Below are positions 16,349 through 25,085 of a stretch of 64,000 bases of DNA, piece after piece; within the stretch, counting starts at the first letter, position 1, and each line of letters opens with the position of its first letter. The stretch is from JADHLJ01 sp038146985 (GTDB taxonomy: Bacteria > Pseudomonadota > Alphaproteobacteria > Thalassobaculales > Thalassobaculaceae). Location of the stretch: contig JAYQSQ010000018.1 of NCBI GenBank assembly GCA_038146985.1, positions 124,001-188,000 on the forward strand, in the 5' to 3' direction. Made by a program: the position numbers and the translations under genes. The notes below the pieces were generated by a model that was given only the letters and a program-made list of their open reading frames with translations, did not search any database and was not told where the DNA came from.

Positions 16349-16769
16349 CTTCGCCGTCCCCGGTGACCGGGTCCGCCGGCGGAATATCCAAGCCGTGCAA
16401 AAGCCTGTTCATGTGCGCGGAGGCGTCGAAGGCGGTATCGATCCGGAACGCGAGCTTGGGGACGTGCCGCAGCTCGACCCGCCGCGCGACCTGGCCGCGC
16501 AGGAACGGTGCCGCGCGGTTCAAGCCCGCAGCGACGGCCTCCTGGCGCGTACCTCCCAGGGGCATGACGTAGACCAAAGCGGACTTGAGGTCCGGGCTGG
16601 CGGAGACCTCGGAGACCGTGATCGGAACGCCGGCGATATCCGGGTCACGCAGTTCGACGCGCTCGAAAATCTCAACCAGTGCCTTGCGCAAGACCTCGCC
16701 GACGCGCAACTGGCGCTGGCTTGGAACGCCGTCGCGCCGGACCGATTTGTCCGTCTGGGAATGTGCCAT
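16338..16769 (-). CDS. rbfA: 30S ribosome-binding factor A
   Basis: Late 30S assembly and cold-adaptation factor with a KH-like fold, 143 aa. Recognised from the start SQRQLRVGEVLRKALVEIF, the ITVSEVSASPDLKSALVYVM strand-helix region, and AAPFLRGQVARRVELRHVPKL. The short C-terminal tail is acidic. It lies 24 bp after infB and overlaps truB, the conserved infB-rbfA-truB order. Confidence 0.96.
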   Translation of the reverse strand: MAHSQTDKSVRRDGVPSQRQLRVGEVLRKALVEIFERVELRDPDIAGVPITVSEVSASPDLKSALVYVMPLGGTRQEAVAAGLNRAAPFLRGQVARRVELRHVPKLAFRIDTAFDASAHMNRLLHGLDIPPADPVTGDGEDGA

Positions 16770-16793
16770 GTCGAGGACCGATCCGAGGGCGGA

Positions 16794-19406
16794 TTACGGC
16801 GACGCGCTCGCCTGTTGCGCCGATTCAAGGGTGCGCGCGACTTCCTTGACTTCAAAGCACTCGATGAAATCGCCGACCTGGATGTCGTTGTAGTTCTCGA
16901 AACCGGCGCCGCATTCGTATCCCTCGCGCGCCTCTCGGACTTCGTCCTTGAAACGCCGCAGGGTTTTGAGGGTGCCCTCGTGGATCACGACGTTGTCACG
17001 CAGCAAGCGAACTTTCGCGCCCCGACGGATATTGCCTTCGGTGACGAAGCAGCCGGCGACCTTGCCGACCTTGGTGATGTTGAAGACTTCGCGAATTTCT
17101 GCGTTTCCGAGGAACTCTTCCTTCAGGTCCGGCGACAGCATGCCGGTAAGGGCCGCCTTGATTTCGTCGAGCACGTCGTAGATGACGGAGTAGTAGCGGA
17201 TTTCCACGTCACTGGTCCGCGCGAGATCGCGGGCCTGCGGGTTGGCGCGGACGTTGAAGCCGATCACCATCGCTCCGGACGCGGCGGCAAGCGACACGTC
17301 CGATTCATTGATGCCGCCGACCGCGCCGTGCAGGATACGGACGGCGACCGAGTCGTTCGATACCTTCTCAAGGCTTGCGCGAATGGCCTCAAGCGAGCCG
17401 TGCACATCGGTCTTGATGACGACCGGCAATTCCTCGGCCTGGCCGGCGGCGATCTTCGAGAGCATCTGTTCGACGGTGCCACGGGCGCCGGCGGTCGCCT
17501 GTTTGGAACGGATCTGACGCGCGCGGTATTCGGTGATCTCGCGGGCCCGGGCCTCGTTCTCGACCACGACGAAATCGTCGCCGGCGAGCGGGGAGCCGTT
17601 GAGGCCCAATACCTCGACCGGGAAACTCGGTCCGCATTCCTCGATACGGCGTCCATGGTCGTCCAGCAGGGCGCGCACCCGGCCCCATTCGGCACCGGCC
17701 ACGAAAATGTCACCGATCCGCAGCGTTCCATGCTGAACCAGGACCGTCGCGACACTGCCACGGCCGCGTTCCATCTTCGACTCGACCACGGTTCCGGCGG
17801 CGGTCCGATTCGGATTCGCCTTCAGTTCCATGACTTCGGCCTGCAGGATGATCGCCTCGCGCAGCTTGTCGAGACCCTCTCCTGTCAGGGCGGAGACCGG
17901 GACCTGAATAACATCGCCGCCGAGATCCTCGACTACGACTTCGTGTTGCAGCAGGTCGGTCTTGATCCGATCGGGATTCGCGTCGGGCCGGTCAATCTTG
18001 TTGACGGCAACGATGATCGGGGTCTCCGCTGCCTTGGCGTGACGGATCGCCTCGATGGTCTGCGCCATGATTCCATCGTCGGCGGCCACGACCAGGATCA
18101 CGATATCCGTGACATTGGCGCCCCGGGCGCGCATCTCGGTAAAGGCCTCGTGACCCGGCGTGTCGAGGAAGGTGATCCGCTCGCCGGATTCGATCTGAAC
18201 TTGGTAGGCGCCGATATGCTGGGTAATGCCGCCGGCCTCGCCGGACACCACGTCCGTCTTGCGCAGCGCGTCCAAAAGCGAGGTTTTGCCGTGATCGACA
18301 TGGCCCATGACGGTAACCACCGGCGCGCGCGGCTCAAGCATCTCGTCGGGCTCGTTCTCGACCTGGAGACCAGTCTCGACATCGGACTCCGATACCCGTC
18401 GGACCCGGTGCCCCATTTCGGTTGCAACCAGTTCCGCCGTATCGGCGTCGAGAGTCTGGTTGATCGTCGCCATGACACCGAGGGTCATCAGCTTCTTGAC
18501 GACGTCGACGCCGCGTTCGGCCATGCGGATCGCGAGTTCTTGCACCGTGATCGCATCCGGCACGACAATCTCGCGGATGCGTTTCTGCTCGCCCATATCG
18601 CTGCGAGCGCGGTTTTTCTCGCGTTCACGGGCGCGCCGGACCGATGCCAGTGACCGGACCCGTTCGGCACCGCTATCGTCAAGCGCTTGTGAAATCGTGA
18701 GTTTGCCGGAATGGCGCCGGCGCGGTTCATTCCTGCGGCTGGCCGGGGCCGGTGCCTTCTTGGCGACCTCCCCACGGCGGCGGGGTCCGGCCCGGCCGGT
18801 CTCGCCGTCGTCGTCCATCGCCGCGACGGGATCCGGCGCATCGTGCCCGTGACGCTCCGGTGCCCGGTTCTGCGTTCGATCGGCGGCGGCCTTGGCCTGC
18901 CGGGCTTCCTCCAGTTCCGCAAGCCGGGCCGCTTCGACGGCGCGCAACTGTTCTTCTTCATCGGCGATGCGTTGCGCCTCGCGGCGTTCGGCCTCGCGGC
19001 GGTCAAGCTCCTCGACGACTTCCGGCGCTTCAGGTTCGACGGCTTCTGACGCGGCTTCGGCGTCTTGCGTTGCCGCGGTTGCCGCCGCAGGCGTCGCCTC
19101 GAAGGCTTCGTCGGCCTGAGTGGCGGATTCCTGTTGCCGCAGCCCTTCCTGAAGTGCGCGCGTGCGGGCGGCGCGCTCCTCTGGCGTCAGAGTCCGTGCC
19201 GCACCCCCTTCGGCGCCGGCATCCAGGCCGTTGTCGGCCGCATTGGGAACCGGCACCCGCTTACGCCGGCGCTCAACCTGAACGGTTTTCGTGCGTCCAT
19301 GCGAGAAACTCTGCCGTACCTGGCTCGTCTCAATCGACTTGCCGAGGGACAGCCGCCCCGAGGAGAGGCTCAGCTTCTTACGATCCTTGTCGTCCGTCGT
19401 CGTCAT
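16794..19406 (-). CDS. infB: Translation initiation factor IF-2
   Basis: GTPase that brings initiator tRNA to the 30S P site and promotes subunit joining. It starts at the ATG at 19406, which overlaps the stop of the upstream ylxR gene by four bases; an upstream in-frame codon is less likely. The N-terminal IF2-associated region (KLSLSSGRLSLGKSIETSQV) is followed by a long alanine/glutamate-rich charged linker to about residue 250. The G domain has GHVDHGKTSLLDAL, DTPGHEAF and NKIDRPDA. Domains II to IV end in YNDIQVGDFIECFE. Length 870 aa is normal for alphaproteobacteria. Confidence 0.98.
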   Translation of the reverse strand: MTTTDDKDRKKLSLSSGRLSLGKSIETSQVRQSFSHGRTKTVQVERRRKRVPVPNAADNGLDAGAEGGAARTLTPEERAARTRALQEGLRQQESATQADEAFEATPAAATAATQDAEAASEAVEPEAPEVVEELDRREAERREAQRIADEEEQLRAVEAARLAELEEARQAKAAADRTQNRAPERHGHDAPDPVAAMDDDGETGRAGPRRRGEVAKKAPAPASRRNEPRRRHSGKLTISQALDDSGAERVRSLASVRRAREREKNRARSDMGEQKRIREIVVPDAITVQELAIRMAERGVDVVKKLMTLGVMATINQTLDADTAELVATEMGHRVRRVSESDVETGLQVENEPDEMLEPRAPVVTVMGHVDHGKTSLLDALRKTDVVSGEAGGITQHIGAYQVQIESGERITFLDTPGHEAFTEMRARGANVTDIVILVVAADDGIMAQTIEAIRHAKAAETPIIVAVNKIDRPDANPDRIKTDLLQHEVVVEDLGGDVIQVPVSALTGEGLDKLREAIILQAEVMELKANPNRTAAGTVVESKMERGRGSVATVLVQHGTLRIGDIFVAGAEWGRVRALLDDHGRRIEECGPSFPVEVLGLNGSPLAGDDFVVVENEARAREITEYRARQIRSKQATAGARGTVEQMLSKIAAGQAEELPVVIKTDVHGSLEAIRASLEKVSNDSVAVRILHGAVGGINESDVSLAAASGAMVIGFNVRANPQARDLARTSDVEIRYYSVIYDVLDEIKAALTGMLSPDLKEEFLGNAEIREVFNITKVGKVAGCFVTEGNIRRGAKVRLLRDNVVIHEGTLKTLRRFKDEVREAREGYECGAGFENYNDIQVGDFIECFEVKEVARTLESAQQASASP

Positions 19407-20080
19407 TCCGTGACCGCGCATTCTTCGCCGATCATGTCGGCTGGGGGTTCAATACACCGCTGGGCCGTTTTTTCCAACCCGGCTCCGCCGAAAGAGGGCC
19501 GAAACCCGGCTAATCTTTCGAATTCTCTGTTCAAACGGTCGACCAAGCCGGCGCCGCCGTGTTTTCCATCATCTTTCAGTACCGCCGCATGGACCGTCCG
19601 TTCCCGATTGAAGGCCCTTGCCATCTCCACCAAGGACAATGCGCCCAGAACCGGGATGCCGGTGCCGAGCCGATCCAGCTTGCGCCGGCCTTCGGCGGTC
19701 CCATCATGTGCCTCCAGCCGCAATGCCACGCGCTCCCGCCGCAGCGCTTCCTCCACTTTCGATTGGCCGGCGACAGCCAAGCCCGCCCGTCTGGCCATGC
19801 CGATTGCCGCAACCGTCCGGTCAACCAGCGCCGCCTCCAGCCGGTCCGCGAGTGCGTCGGGGACACTGACCGGGTGCCGGGCGGCCCGGGCGAAAAGCTT
19901 GCGTTTCACCGCTGTGTCCACCGCGTCCCGAGCAGCGCTCAACCACATGCCGCGGCCGGGTAGTTTTTCCGCGAGATCGGCGACAACCGATCCGTCCGGC
20001 CCAATGACAAATCGTATCATCGGGTCTTTCGGCCCGCTTCGCCCGGTCGCGATACACCGTCTTTCGCTCTGATCCGCCAT
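19403..20080 (-). CDS. YlxR (DUF448) / L7Ae-like RNA-binding protein
   Basis: A 225-aa protein between nusA and infB. The start at 20080 gives MADQSERRCIATG directly ahead of the DUF448 core; the longer frame to 20164 overlaps nusA. The N-terminal DUF448/YlxR domain (RRCIATGRSGPKDPMIRFV) is followed by an L7Ae/L30e-like domain with RAGLAVAGQSKVEEALRR. This two-domain fusion is usual in alphaproteobacteria. YlxR-type proteins bind RNA and have been linked to RNase P in other bacteria; the role here is not established. Confidence 0.9.
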   Translation of the reverse strand: MADQSERRCIATGRSGPKDPMIRFVIGPDGSVVADLAEKLPGRGMWLSAARDAVDTAVKRKLFARAARHPVSVPDALADRLEAALVDRTVAAIGMARRAGLAVAGQSKVEEALRRERVALRLEAHDGTAEGRRKLDRLGTGIPVLGALSLVEMARAFNRERTVHAAVLKDDGKHGGAGLVDRLNREFERLAGFRPSFGGAGLEKTAQRCIEPPADMIGEECAVTE

Positions 20081-20108
20081 GTCGGCGCCTCCGCCAACGG
20101 GACAGTGC

Positions 20109-21662
20109 TCAGACCGTCTCGGTGACCGCTTCGTCCGCCTGCTCTTCCTCCTGCTGTTCCTCATCGTCGAACCAATGGGCCCGGGCCGCCATGATGATGG
20201 CGTTCGCCTCTTCCATGTTCAACTCGGCCTCGGGCAACATCTCGATCAACTCGTCGCTGGCGAGATCGCCGAGATCGTCGATGGTTTTGACGCCGTTCTC
20301 GCCCAATGTGACGACCATGGCGGGAGTCAGCCCTTCCATTTCGGCGAGGTCGTCGGTCACGCCGAGTTCGACGCGCCGATTGGCCAGCCTCTCGCGTTCC
20401 GCCTCGGTAAAGACCACCGCGCGGTTCTGCAATTCCTCGGCGATGTCCTCGACGAAGCCCTCGATCTGGGTGAGTTCCTCCAAGCCGGTATAGGCAATCT
20501 CCTCCACGCTCGTGAAGCCCTCGGCAACGAGCAGATGCGCCATGACGTCGTCGATATCGAGCGCGTCCATGAAGATCTTCGAGCGTGTCCGGAACTCTTC
20601 CTGACGGCGTTCGGATTCCTCGGCCTCGGTCAGAATATCGATGTCCCAGCCGCTCAGCATGGTCGCCAGGCGCACATTCTGGCCGCGCCGGCCGATGGCC
20701 AGGCTCAGCTGTTCATCGGGAACCACAACCTCGATGCGCCGCTGATCTTCGTCGAGAACCACCTTGGCGACCTCGGCCGGGGCCAGCGCGTTGACCACGA
20801 AGGTCGCGGGATCGTCGGACCACGGGACGATATCGATCTTCTCGCCCTGAAGCTCGCCGACCACGGCCTGGACGCGGCTGCCACGCATGCCGACGCAGGC
20901 TCCGACCGGATCGATGCTGCCGTCGTAGGAGATCACGCCGATTTTCGCCCGGCTGCCGGGATCGCGCGCGACGGCCTTGATCTCGATGATGCCGTCATAG
21001 ATTTCCGGAACTTCCTGGCGGAACAATCCCTTCATGAATTCCGGATGGGTGCGGGACAGGAAGATCTGCGGGCCGCGCGGTTCCTCGCGAACGTCGAAGA
21101 TATAGGCGCGGACCCGGTCGCCGTTGCGGAAGGATTCGCGAGGCAGCAGCTCGTCCCGGCGCAGAACCGCCTCGGCCCGGCCGAGATCGACCGTGACGTT
21201 GCCGAATTCCACGCGCTTGACGATACCGTTGACGATCTCGCCGGTGCGGTCCTTGAACTCCTCATACTGCCGTGAACGCTCGGCCTCGCGGACCTTCTGC
21301 ACGATCACCTGTTTCGCGGTCTGCGCGGCGATACGCCCGAAATCGATCGGCGGCAGCGGATCGACGATGAAATCCCCAAGCGACAACGCGGGGTCGCGCT
21401 TCTGAGCCTGCTCGAGAGTGATCTGGGTGATGTCGTCCTCGACCTCCTCGACCACCTCGGTGCATCGAACCAGCCGGATTTCGCCGGTCTGGCGGTCAAT
21501 GGAGGCCCTGATATCGTGCTCCTGACCATATTTTGAGCGGCCGGCTTTCTGGATCGCCTGCTCCATGGCCTCAAGCACTTCGTCGCGGTCGATCCCCTTT
21601 TCTCGCGCGACGACGTCGGCTACCTGAATAAGTTCGATTTTCGGGAAAGTTGCTGTTTCCAT
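20109..21662 (-). CDS. nusA: Transcription termination/antitermination factor NusA
   Basis: RNA polymerase-binding factor controlling pausing, intrinsic termination and antitermination. The ATG at 21662 is chosen; two GTG codons precede it. The N-terminal polymerase-binding domain starts FPKIELIQVADVVAREK. An S1 domain follows (GEIVNGIVKRVEFGNVTVDLG), then KH1 with DPVGACVGMRGSRVQAV and KH2 with LAIGRRGQNVRLA. A C-terminal region with two helix-hairpin-helix-like repeats (IAYTGLEELTQIEGF; GVKTIDDLGDLASDELIEM) ends in an acidic tail. Length 517 aa. Located between rimP and ylxR. Confidence 0.98.
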   Translation of the reverse strand: METATFPKIELIQVADVVAREKGIDRDEVLEAMEQAIQKAGRSKYGQEHDIRASIDRQTGEIRLVRCTEVVEEVEDDITQITLEQAQKRDPALSLGDFIVDPLPPIDFGRIAAQTAKQVIVQKVREAERSRQYEEFKDRTGEIVNGIVKRVEFGNVTVDLGRAEAVLRRDELLPRESFRNGDRVRAYIFDVREEPRGPQIFLSRTHPEFMKGLFRQEVPEIYDGIIEIKAVARDPGSRAKIGVISYDGSIDPVGACVGMRGSRVQAVVGELQGEKIDIVPWSDDPATFVVNALAPAEVAKVVLDEDQRRIEVVVPDEQLSLAIGRRGQNVRLATMLSGWDIDILTEAEESERRQEEFRTRSKIFMDALDIDDVMAHLLVAEGFTSVEEIAYTGLEELTQIEGFVEDIAEELQNRAVVFTEAERERLANRRVELGVTDDLAEMEGLTPAMVVTLGENGVKTIDDLGDLASDELIEMLPEAELNMEEANAIIMAARAHWFDDEEQQEEEQADEAVTETV

Positions 21663-21694
21663 CACCACTGTCCGGCTCGCCCTGTCCGTTGATT

Positions 21695-22192
21695 CTATAG
21701 TTTGCGCGCGAGGCTTGCCTTGATCAGATCATCCGTCAGGACAAGCTTCGCCGCCTTGATTTCCGAATAGGGAATGGTCACCCCATCGTCGTTGGTGTCG
21801 ATCGCGACGCATTGTTCGCCATCAATCCCGCGAATTGTTCCCCGCAGGCGCTTGCGTCCGTCTATCACGCGGTGCAGATCAATCTTGGCCTCGAACCCGG
21901 AGAACCGTTCAAAATCGTCCGGTCGGACCAACGGGCGATCAATGCCCGGCGAACTGACTTCCAGGTTATACGCACCCTGGATCGGATCCTCGACATCGAG
22001 GAGCGCCGAGACCGCCCGGCTGACCGCGGCACAGTCCTCGACCGTCATTTCGGCCCGGTCGGCCCGTTCGACCATGATCTGCAGGGTCCGCCGCCGGTCG
22101 CCGTTCAGGCTTGCGCGTACCATGTCATAGCCCATGGCCGCCACCGAAGGACCGATGATTTCCGCGACTTTTTCACCCAAAACATCCGACAT
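21695..22192 (-). CDS. rimP: Ribosome maturation factor RimP
   Basis: 30S subunit assembly factor, 165 aa from the ATG at 22192; a longer frame to 22240 adds non-conserved sequence. Family hallmarks are GYDMVRASLNGDRRRTLQIM, the CAAVSRAVSALLDVEDPI region, YNLEVSSPGIDRPL and GRKRLRGTIRGID. It heads the nusA superoperon, 32 bp before nusA. The 224 bp between it and trmB (22193-22416) are likely to hold the operon promoter but show no clear box. Confidence 0.96.
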   Translation of the reverse strand: MSDVLGEKVAEIIGPSVAAMGYDMVRASLNGDRRRTLQIMVERADRAEMTVEDCAAVSRAVSALLDVEDPIQGAYNLEVSSPGIDRPLVRPDDFERFSGFEAKIDLHRVIDGRKRLRGTIRGIDGEQCVAIDTNDDGVTIPYSEIKAAKLVLTDDLIKASLARKL

Positions 22193-22416
22193 CGACAGGC
22201 CCGCGAAATCCGTGCACCGGAGATAACATCTCCGTTCCACGCAAATGGTCTTCAGACAACGAACACGAAAAAGTGGGCCATTGGCCCACCAACCATAATT
22301 CGAAATCTGATGGAAATAGAGGACCGGACTATACTCAAAAGACGGGGTCGTTCAAGGAATATTTCCGTTCCCGGGCGCTCCGGTTCGACCGCCGTGAGGC
22401 CGCGAAGGCCAGGGTC

Positions 22417-23136
22417 TCAGCCTGTCCGTTCGAACCTCAGGAAGGCCGGCGCGCGCCCTTCCTTGATCGCCTTGGCCTCGTAGCGGGTCGGCGGCCAATC
22501 CTCTGGACGGATTCGCCAATCCCGGGGCCGGCCCGCGAGCCAACGCAGGTCCTTTCGGCCCGTCGTACGCGCAAGCATCCATCGTTGATAGCCGGGATCG
22601 TCCGTCGCCAGTCGCAACTCACCTCCAGGGCGGAGAATACGACAGAAAGCGGCGACGGTCTCAAACTGCACCACGCGCCGGTCCGCGTGTCTTCTTTTCG
22701 GCCATGGATCGGGAAACAGCACGAACAACCGGCCGAGACACCTGTCCGGAAGCCGGTCGAGAAAGGGCCTTACGTCGTCGGGGAGAATGCGGATGTTCGA
22801 GAGCTTCTTCTCGGCCGCGTGACGAAGCAGGCTGGCGACCCCGTTGATATAAGGCTCGCACCCGATGAAGCCGATGTCGGGGTGGCGTTCCGCCTGCCAG
22901 GCGAGATGCTCGCCCGCGCCGAAACCGATCTCCATCCAGACGTCACGTTTGGCTTCGCCGAAAAGTGCTCTCGGGTCGAGGATATCTCCCGCGGCGTCCG
23001 GATCGATGGAGAGCGCCGGCAACATGTCCCGGAGGAGAGACCGCAGATTATCGCGCAACTTGCGCCCATGACGGCGTCCCCGGAAAGTAACGGGGTAGTT
23101 TGTCGTTGGCGCCGCGCGGGATACCGGCAAGGTCAC
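22417..23136 (-). CDS. trmB: tRNA (guanine-N7-)-methyltransferase
   Basis: Methylates G46 in the tRNA variable loop using S-adenosylmethionine. The SAM-binding motif is WMEIGFGAGEHLAW; catalytic and tRNA-contact signatures are VLFPDPWPKRRHADRR and ELRLATDDPGYQRWM, with the C-terminal PPTRYEAKA. No ATG is available in the right place. The GTG at 23136, 13 bp after the metK stop, gives 239 aa, the family size. The open frame continues upstream into metK in a different frame and is not meaningful there. Confidence 0.94.
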   Translation of the reverse strand: MTLPVSRAAPTTNYPVTFRGRRHGRKLRDNLRSLLRDMLPALSIDPDAAGDILDPRALFGEAKRDVWMEIGFGAGEHLAWQAERHPDIGFIGCEPYINGVASLLRHAAEKKLSNIRILPDDVRPFLDRLPDRCLGRLFVLFPDPWPKRRHADRRVVQFETVAAFCRILRPGGELRLATDDPGYQRWMLARTTGRKDLRWLAGRPRDWRIRPEDWPPTRYEAKAIKEGRAPAFLRFERTG

Positions 23137-23149
23137 ACCGTCAAGGCGA

Positions 23150-24319
23150 TCAGGCCTTGAGATCCTTGAGGGCATCGACGAGATCGAGCTTCTCCCAGGA
23201 AAACCCGCCATCGGCCTCGGGCGCCCGCCCGAAATGCCCATAGGCCGAGGTGCGCGCATAGATCGGCGCGCTGAGCCCGAGGCGCTCGCGGATCGCCCGG
23301 GGTGACAGATCGACGACCTCCTGAAGATGGGCGCCCAACTTCTCCTCGGAAACCCGGCCGGTTCCGTAGGTGTCCACATAGATGGACAGTGGCTTGGCCA
23401 CGCCGATCGCGTAGGAGACCTGGATCGTGCATTTGTCGGCCAGTCCCGCGGCCACCACGTTCTTGGCGACCCATCTTGCGGCATAGGCGGCCGAACGATC
23501 GACCTTGGTCGGGTCCTTGCCGGAGAAAGCGCCGCCGCCGTGCGGGGCCGCCCCGCCATAGGTGTCGACGATGATCTTGCGTCCGGTCAGGCCCGCGTCT
23601 CCGTCTGGTCCGCCGATAACAAAGCGCCCGGTCGGATTGACGTAGAATTCCTCCTCCGGGCACATCCATCCGGCGGGAAGGACGTTCTCGACGAAAGGCC
23701 GGACGATTTCGCGCACTTCCTTCTGGTCAAGATCCTCGTCGTGCTGGGTGGAAATGACCACCGAGGTGGCGCGAACCGGCCGGCCGTTTTCGTAGCGCAG
23801 GCTGATCTGGCTTTTCGAGTCCGGGCCGAGGCCCTTGACCGCGCCGGACCGGCGCGCCTTCGCCATATCGCGCAGAATGGCGTGCGAGTAGTGAATCGGC
23901 GCCGGCATCAAGGCGTCGGTTTCGCGGCAGGCATAACCAAACATGATACCCTGGTCGCCGGCGCCCTCGTCCTTGTTGCCCGCGGCGTCCACGCCCATGG
24001 CGATGTCGGTCGACTGCTCGTGCAGCAGGATGGTTATCTCGGCATCACGCCAATGGAAGCCGGCCTGTTCATATCCGATATCCTTGACCGCCGCGCGCAC
24101 CGCGTCGTTGATGACATCGTGAGTGATGGTGGACGGTCCCCGCACTTCTCCGGCCAGCACGATCCGATTGGTCGTTGCGAGGGTTTCACAGGCAACCCGG
24201 CTCGCGGGGTCGGCGCCGAGATAAAGATCGACGACGGTATCGGAAATTCTATCGCAGACTTTGTCGGGATGGCCCTCGGAAACGGATTCGCTCGTAAATA
24301 CATAATTTCCCTGGGCCAC
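23150..24319 (-). CDS. metK: S-adenosylmethionine synthetase
   Basis: Forms S-adenosylmethionine from ATP and methionine. The GTG at 24319 gives an N-terminus close to other MetK (NYVFTSESVSEGHPDK). Signatures are GHPDKVCDRISD, the family nonapeptide GAGDQGIMFGYA and the P-loop-like GGGAFSGKDPTKVDRS. Length 389 aa matches the usual 380-390. The plus-strand complement is unusually open but is a shadow. The roughly 200-bp leader back to the XRE gene has a small 5-bp hairpin (TCAGG-CGAA-CCTGA); no known SAM riboswitch was recognised. Confidence 0.97.
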   Translation of the reverse strand: MAQGNYVFTSESVSEGHPDKVCDRISDTVVDLYLGADPASRVACETLATTNRIVLAGEVRGPSTITHDVINDAVRAAVKDIGYEQAGFHWRDAEITILLHEQSTDIAMGVDAAGNKDEGAGDQGIMFGYACRETDALMPAPIHYSHAILRDMAKARRSGAVKGLGPDSKSQISLRYENGRPVRATSVVISTQHDEDLDQKEVREIVRPFVENVLPAGWMCPEEEFYVNPTGRFVIGGPDGDAGLTGRKIIVDTYGGAAPHGGGAFSGKDPTKVDRSAAYAARWVAKNVVAAGLADKCTIQVSYAIGVAKPLSIYVDTYGTGRVSEEKLGAHLQEVVDLSPRAIRERLGLSAPIYARTSAYGHFGRAPEADGGFSWEKLDLVDALKDLKA

Positions 24320-24519
24320 CGCGCGCCTCCGTTGGTAATCGCTTTCAGGTTCGCCTGATGATGCAAAATCTCGGCGGGGACATGCCGTCTGGCGAGGACG
24401 TCCCAGTTTATGCTCGATACGGCCTGCGAAAACCGGTAAGAGCTCCGCTGTCATTGCCGTTTTTGGTATTCTGGGTCAAGCGAAATCACGTCATCCGCCA
24501 GAGCGGAAGAGGTGTGCGC

Positions 24520-24993
24520 CTATGGTTTGCTTGTGTAGGCTTTGGCAAGGCTGCTGGCGAGCTCGAAGAGCCCACGGCGCGCTGATTCGTCGGGAATGCG
24601 ATAGTAGTTGCGGATCAATTGGATCGATTCCCGCCGGGTGAGCGGGTCGGTATCGCCTTCATAGACCGCCGGCTCTTCATTGCGCGCGTATAATTGCCCG
24701 GGGGACTGATCGCGGATCTCGTCGTCCATACCTTCGTAGAAATAAGAGATCGGCACGTCCAGCACACGGCTCAGGTCAAACAACCGGCTTGCGCCGATCC
24801 GGTTCGCGCCGCGTTCGTATTTTTGAACCTGCTGAAATGTCAGTCCAATCGCCTCACCAAGCTTCTCCTGGCTGAGCCCGAGCAAGGTGCGGCGCAGCCG
24901 GACTCTCGCGCCGACATGAACGTCGATCGGGTTCGGTTTGCCTAGGCTGGCCATGCGGCCCGACGGGCGTCGCGATTTGGCGACTGCGGCCAT
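24520..24993 (-). CDS. XRE-family transcriptional regulator
   Basis: A 157-aa DNA-binding protein. The N-terminal helix-turn-helix domain (about residues 27-85) reads RLRRTLLGLSQEKLGEAIG, then FQQVQKYERGANRIGASRL. The C-terminal helical part ends in LIRNYYRIPDESARRGLFEL. It is the regulator regularly found between lnt and metK in alphaproteobacteria. A later ATG at 24954 is a possible alternative start. A perfect 14-bp palindrome inside its own promoter suggests negative autoregulation. Confidence 0.92.
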   Translation of the reverse strand: MAAVAKSRRPSGRMASLGKPNPIDVHVGARVRLRRTLLGLSQEKLGEAIGLTFQQVQKYERGANRIGASRLFDLSRVLDVPISYFYEGMDDEIRDQSPGQLYARNEEPAVYEGDTDPLTRRESIQLIRNYYRIPDESARRGLFELASSLAKAYTSKP

Positions 24994-25031
24994 GGATAAT
25001 CCGTTCGCTGGCGATAGTTATGCTGAATCGA

Positions 25032-25059
25032 ACTATACCATACGATCGTATGCGGTCAA
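25032..25059 (-). promoter_or_regulatory. Promoter of the XRE gene with a 14-bp palindromic operator filling the spacer
   Basis: On the minus strand TTGACC (25059-25054) and TATAGT (25037-25032) are separated by 16 bp. Of those, 14 are the perfect palindrome CATACGATCGTATG (25039-25052). A repressor dimer bound there would block the promoter. The XRE start is about 40 bp downstream. The rest of the 24994-25085 spacer is AT-rich without a gene. Confidence 0.65.
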
Positions 25060-25085
25060 CCGTTTTTGGTTCTTTCACATGGAGA

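Noticed and set aside
16155..18653. Long 832-codon open frame on the plus strand opposite infB
   Set aside because: It is the complement of a strongly conserved infB reading frame in GC-rich DNA; its protein is low-complexity and matches nothing.
20079..21275. 398-codon plus-strand frame opposite nusA
   Set aside because: Antisense shadow of nusA, whose domains are complete in the other strand.
24320..24519. Possible SAM riboswitch in the metK leader
   Set aside because: Only a 5-bp hairpin was seen; the conserved cores of SAM-II or SAM-SAH motifs were not recognised. A covariance-model search would decide.
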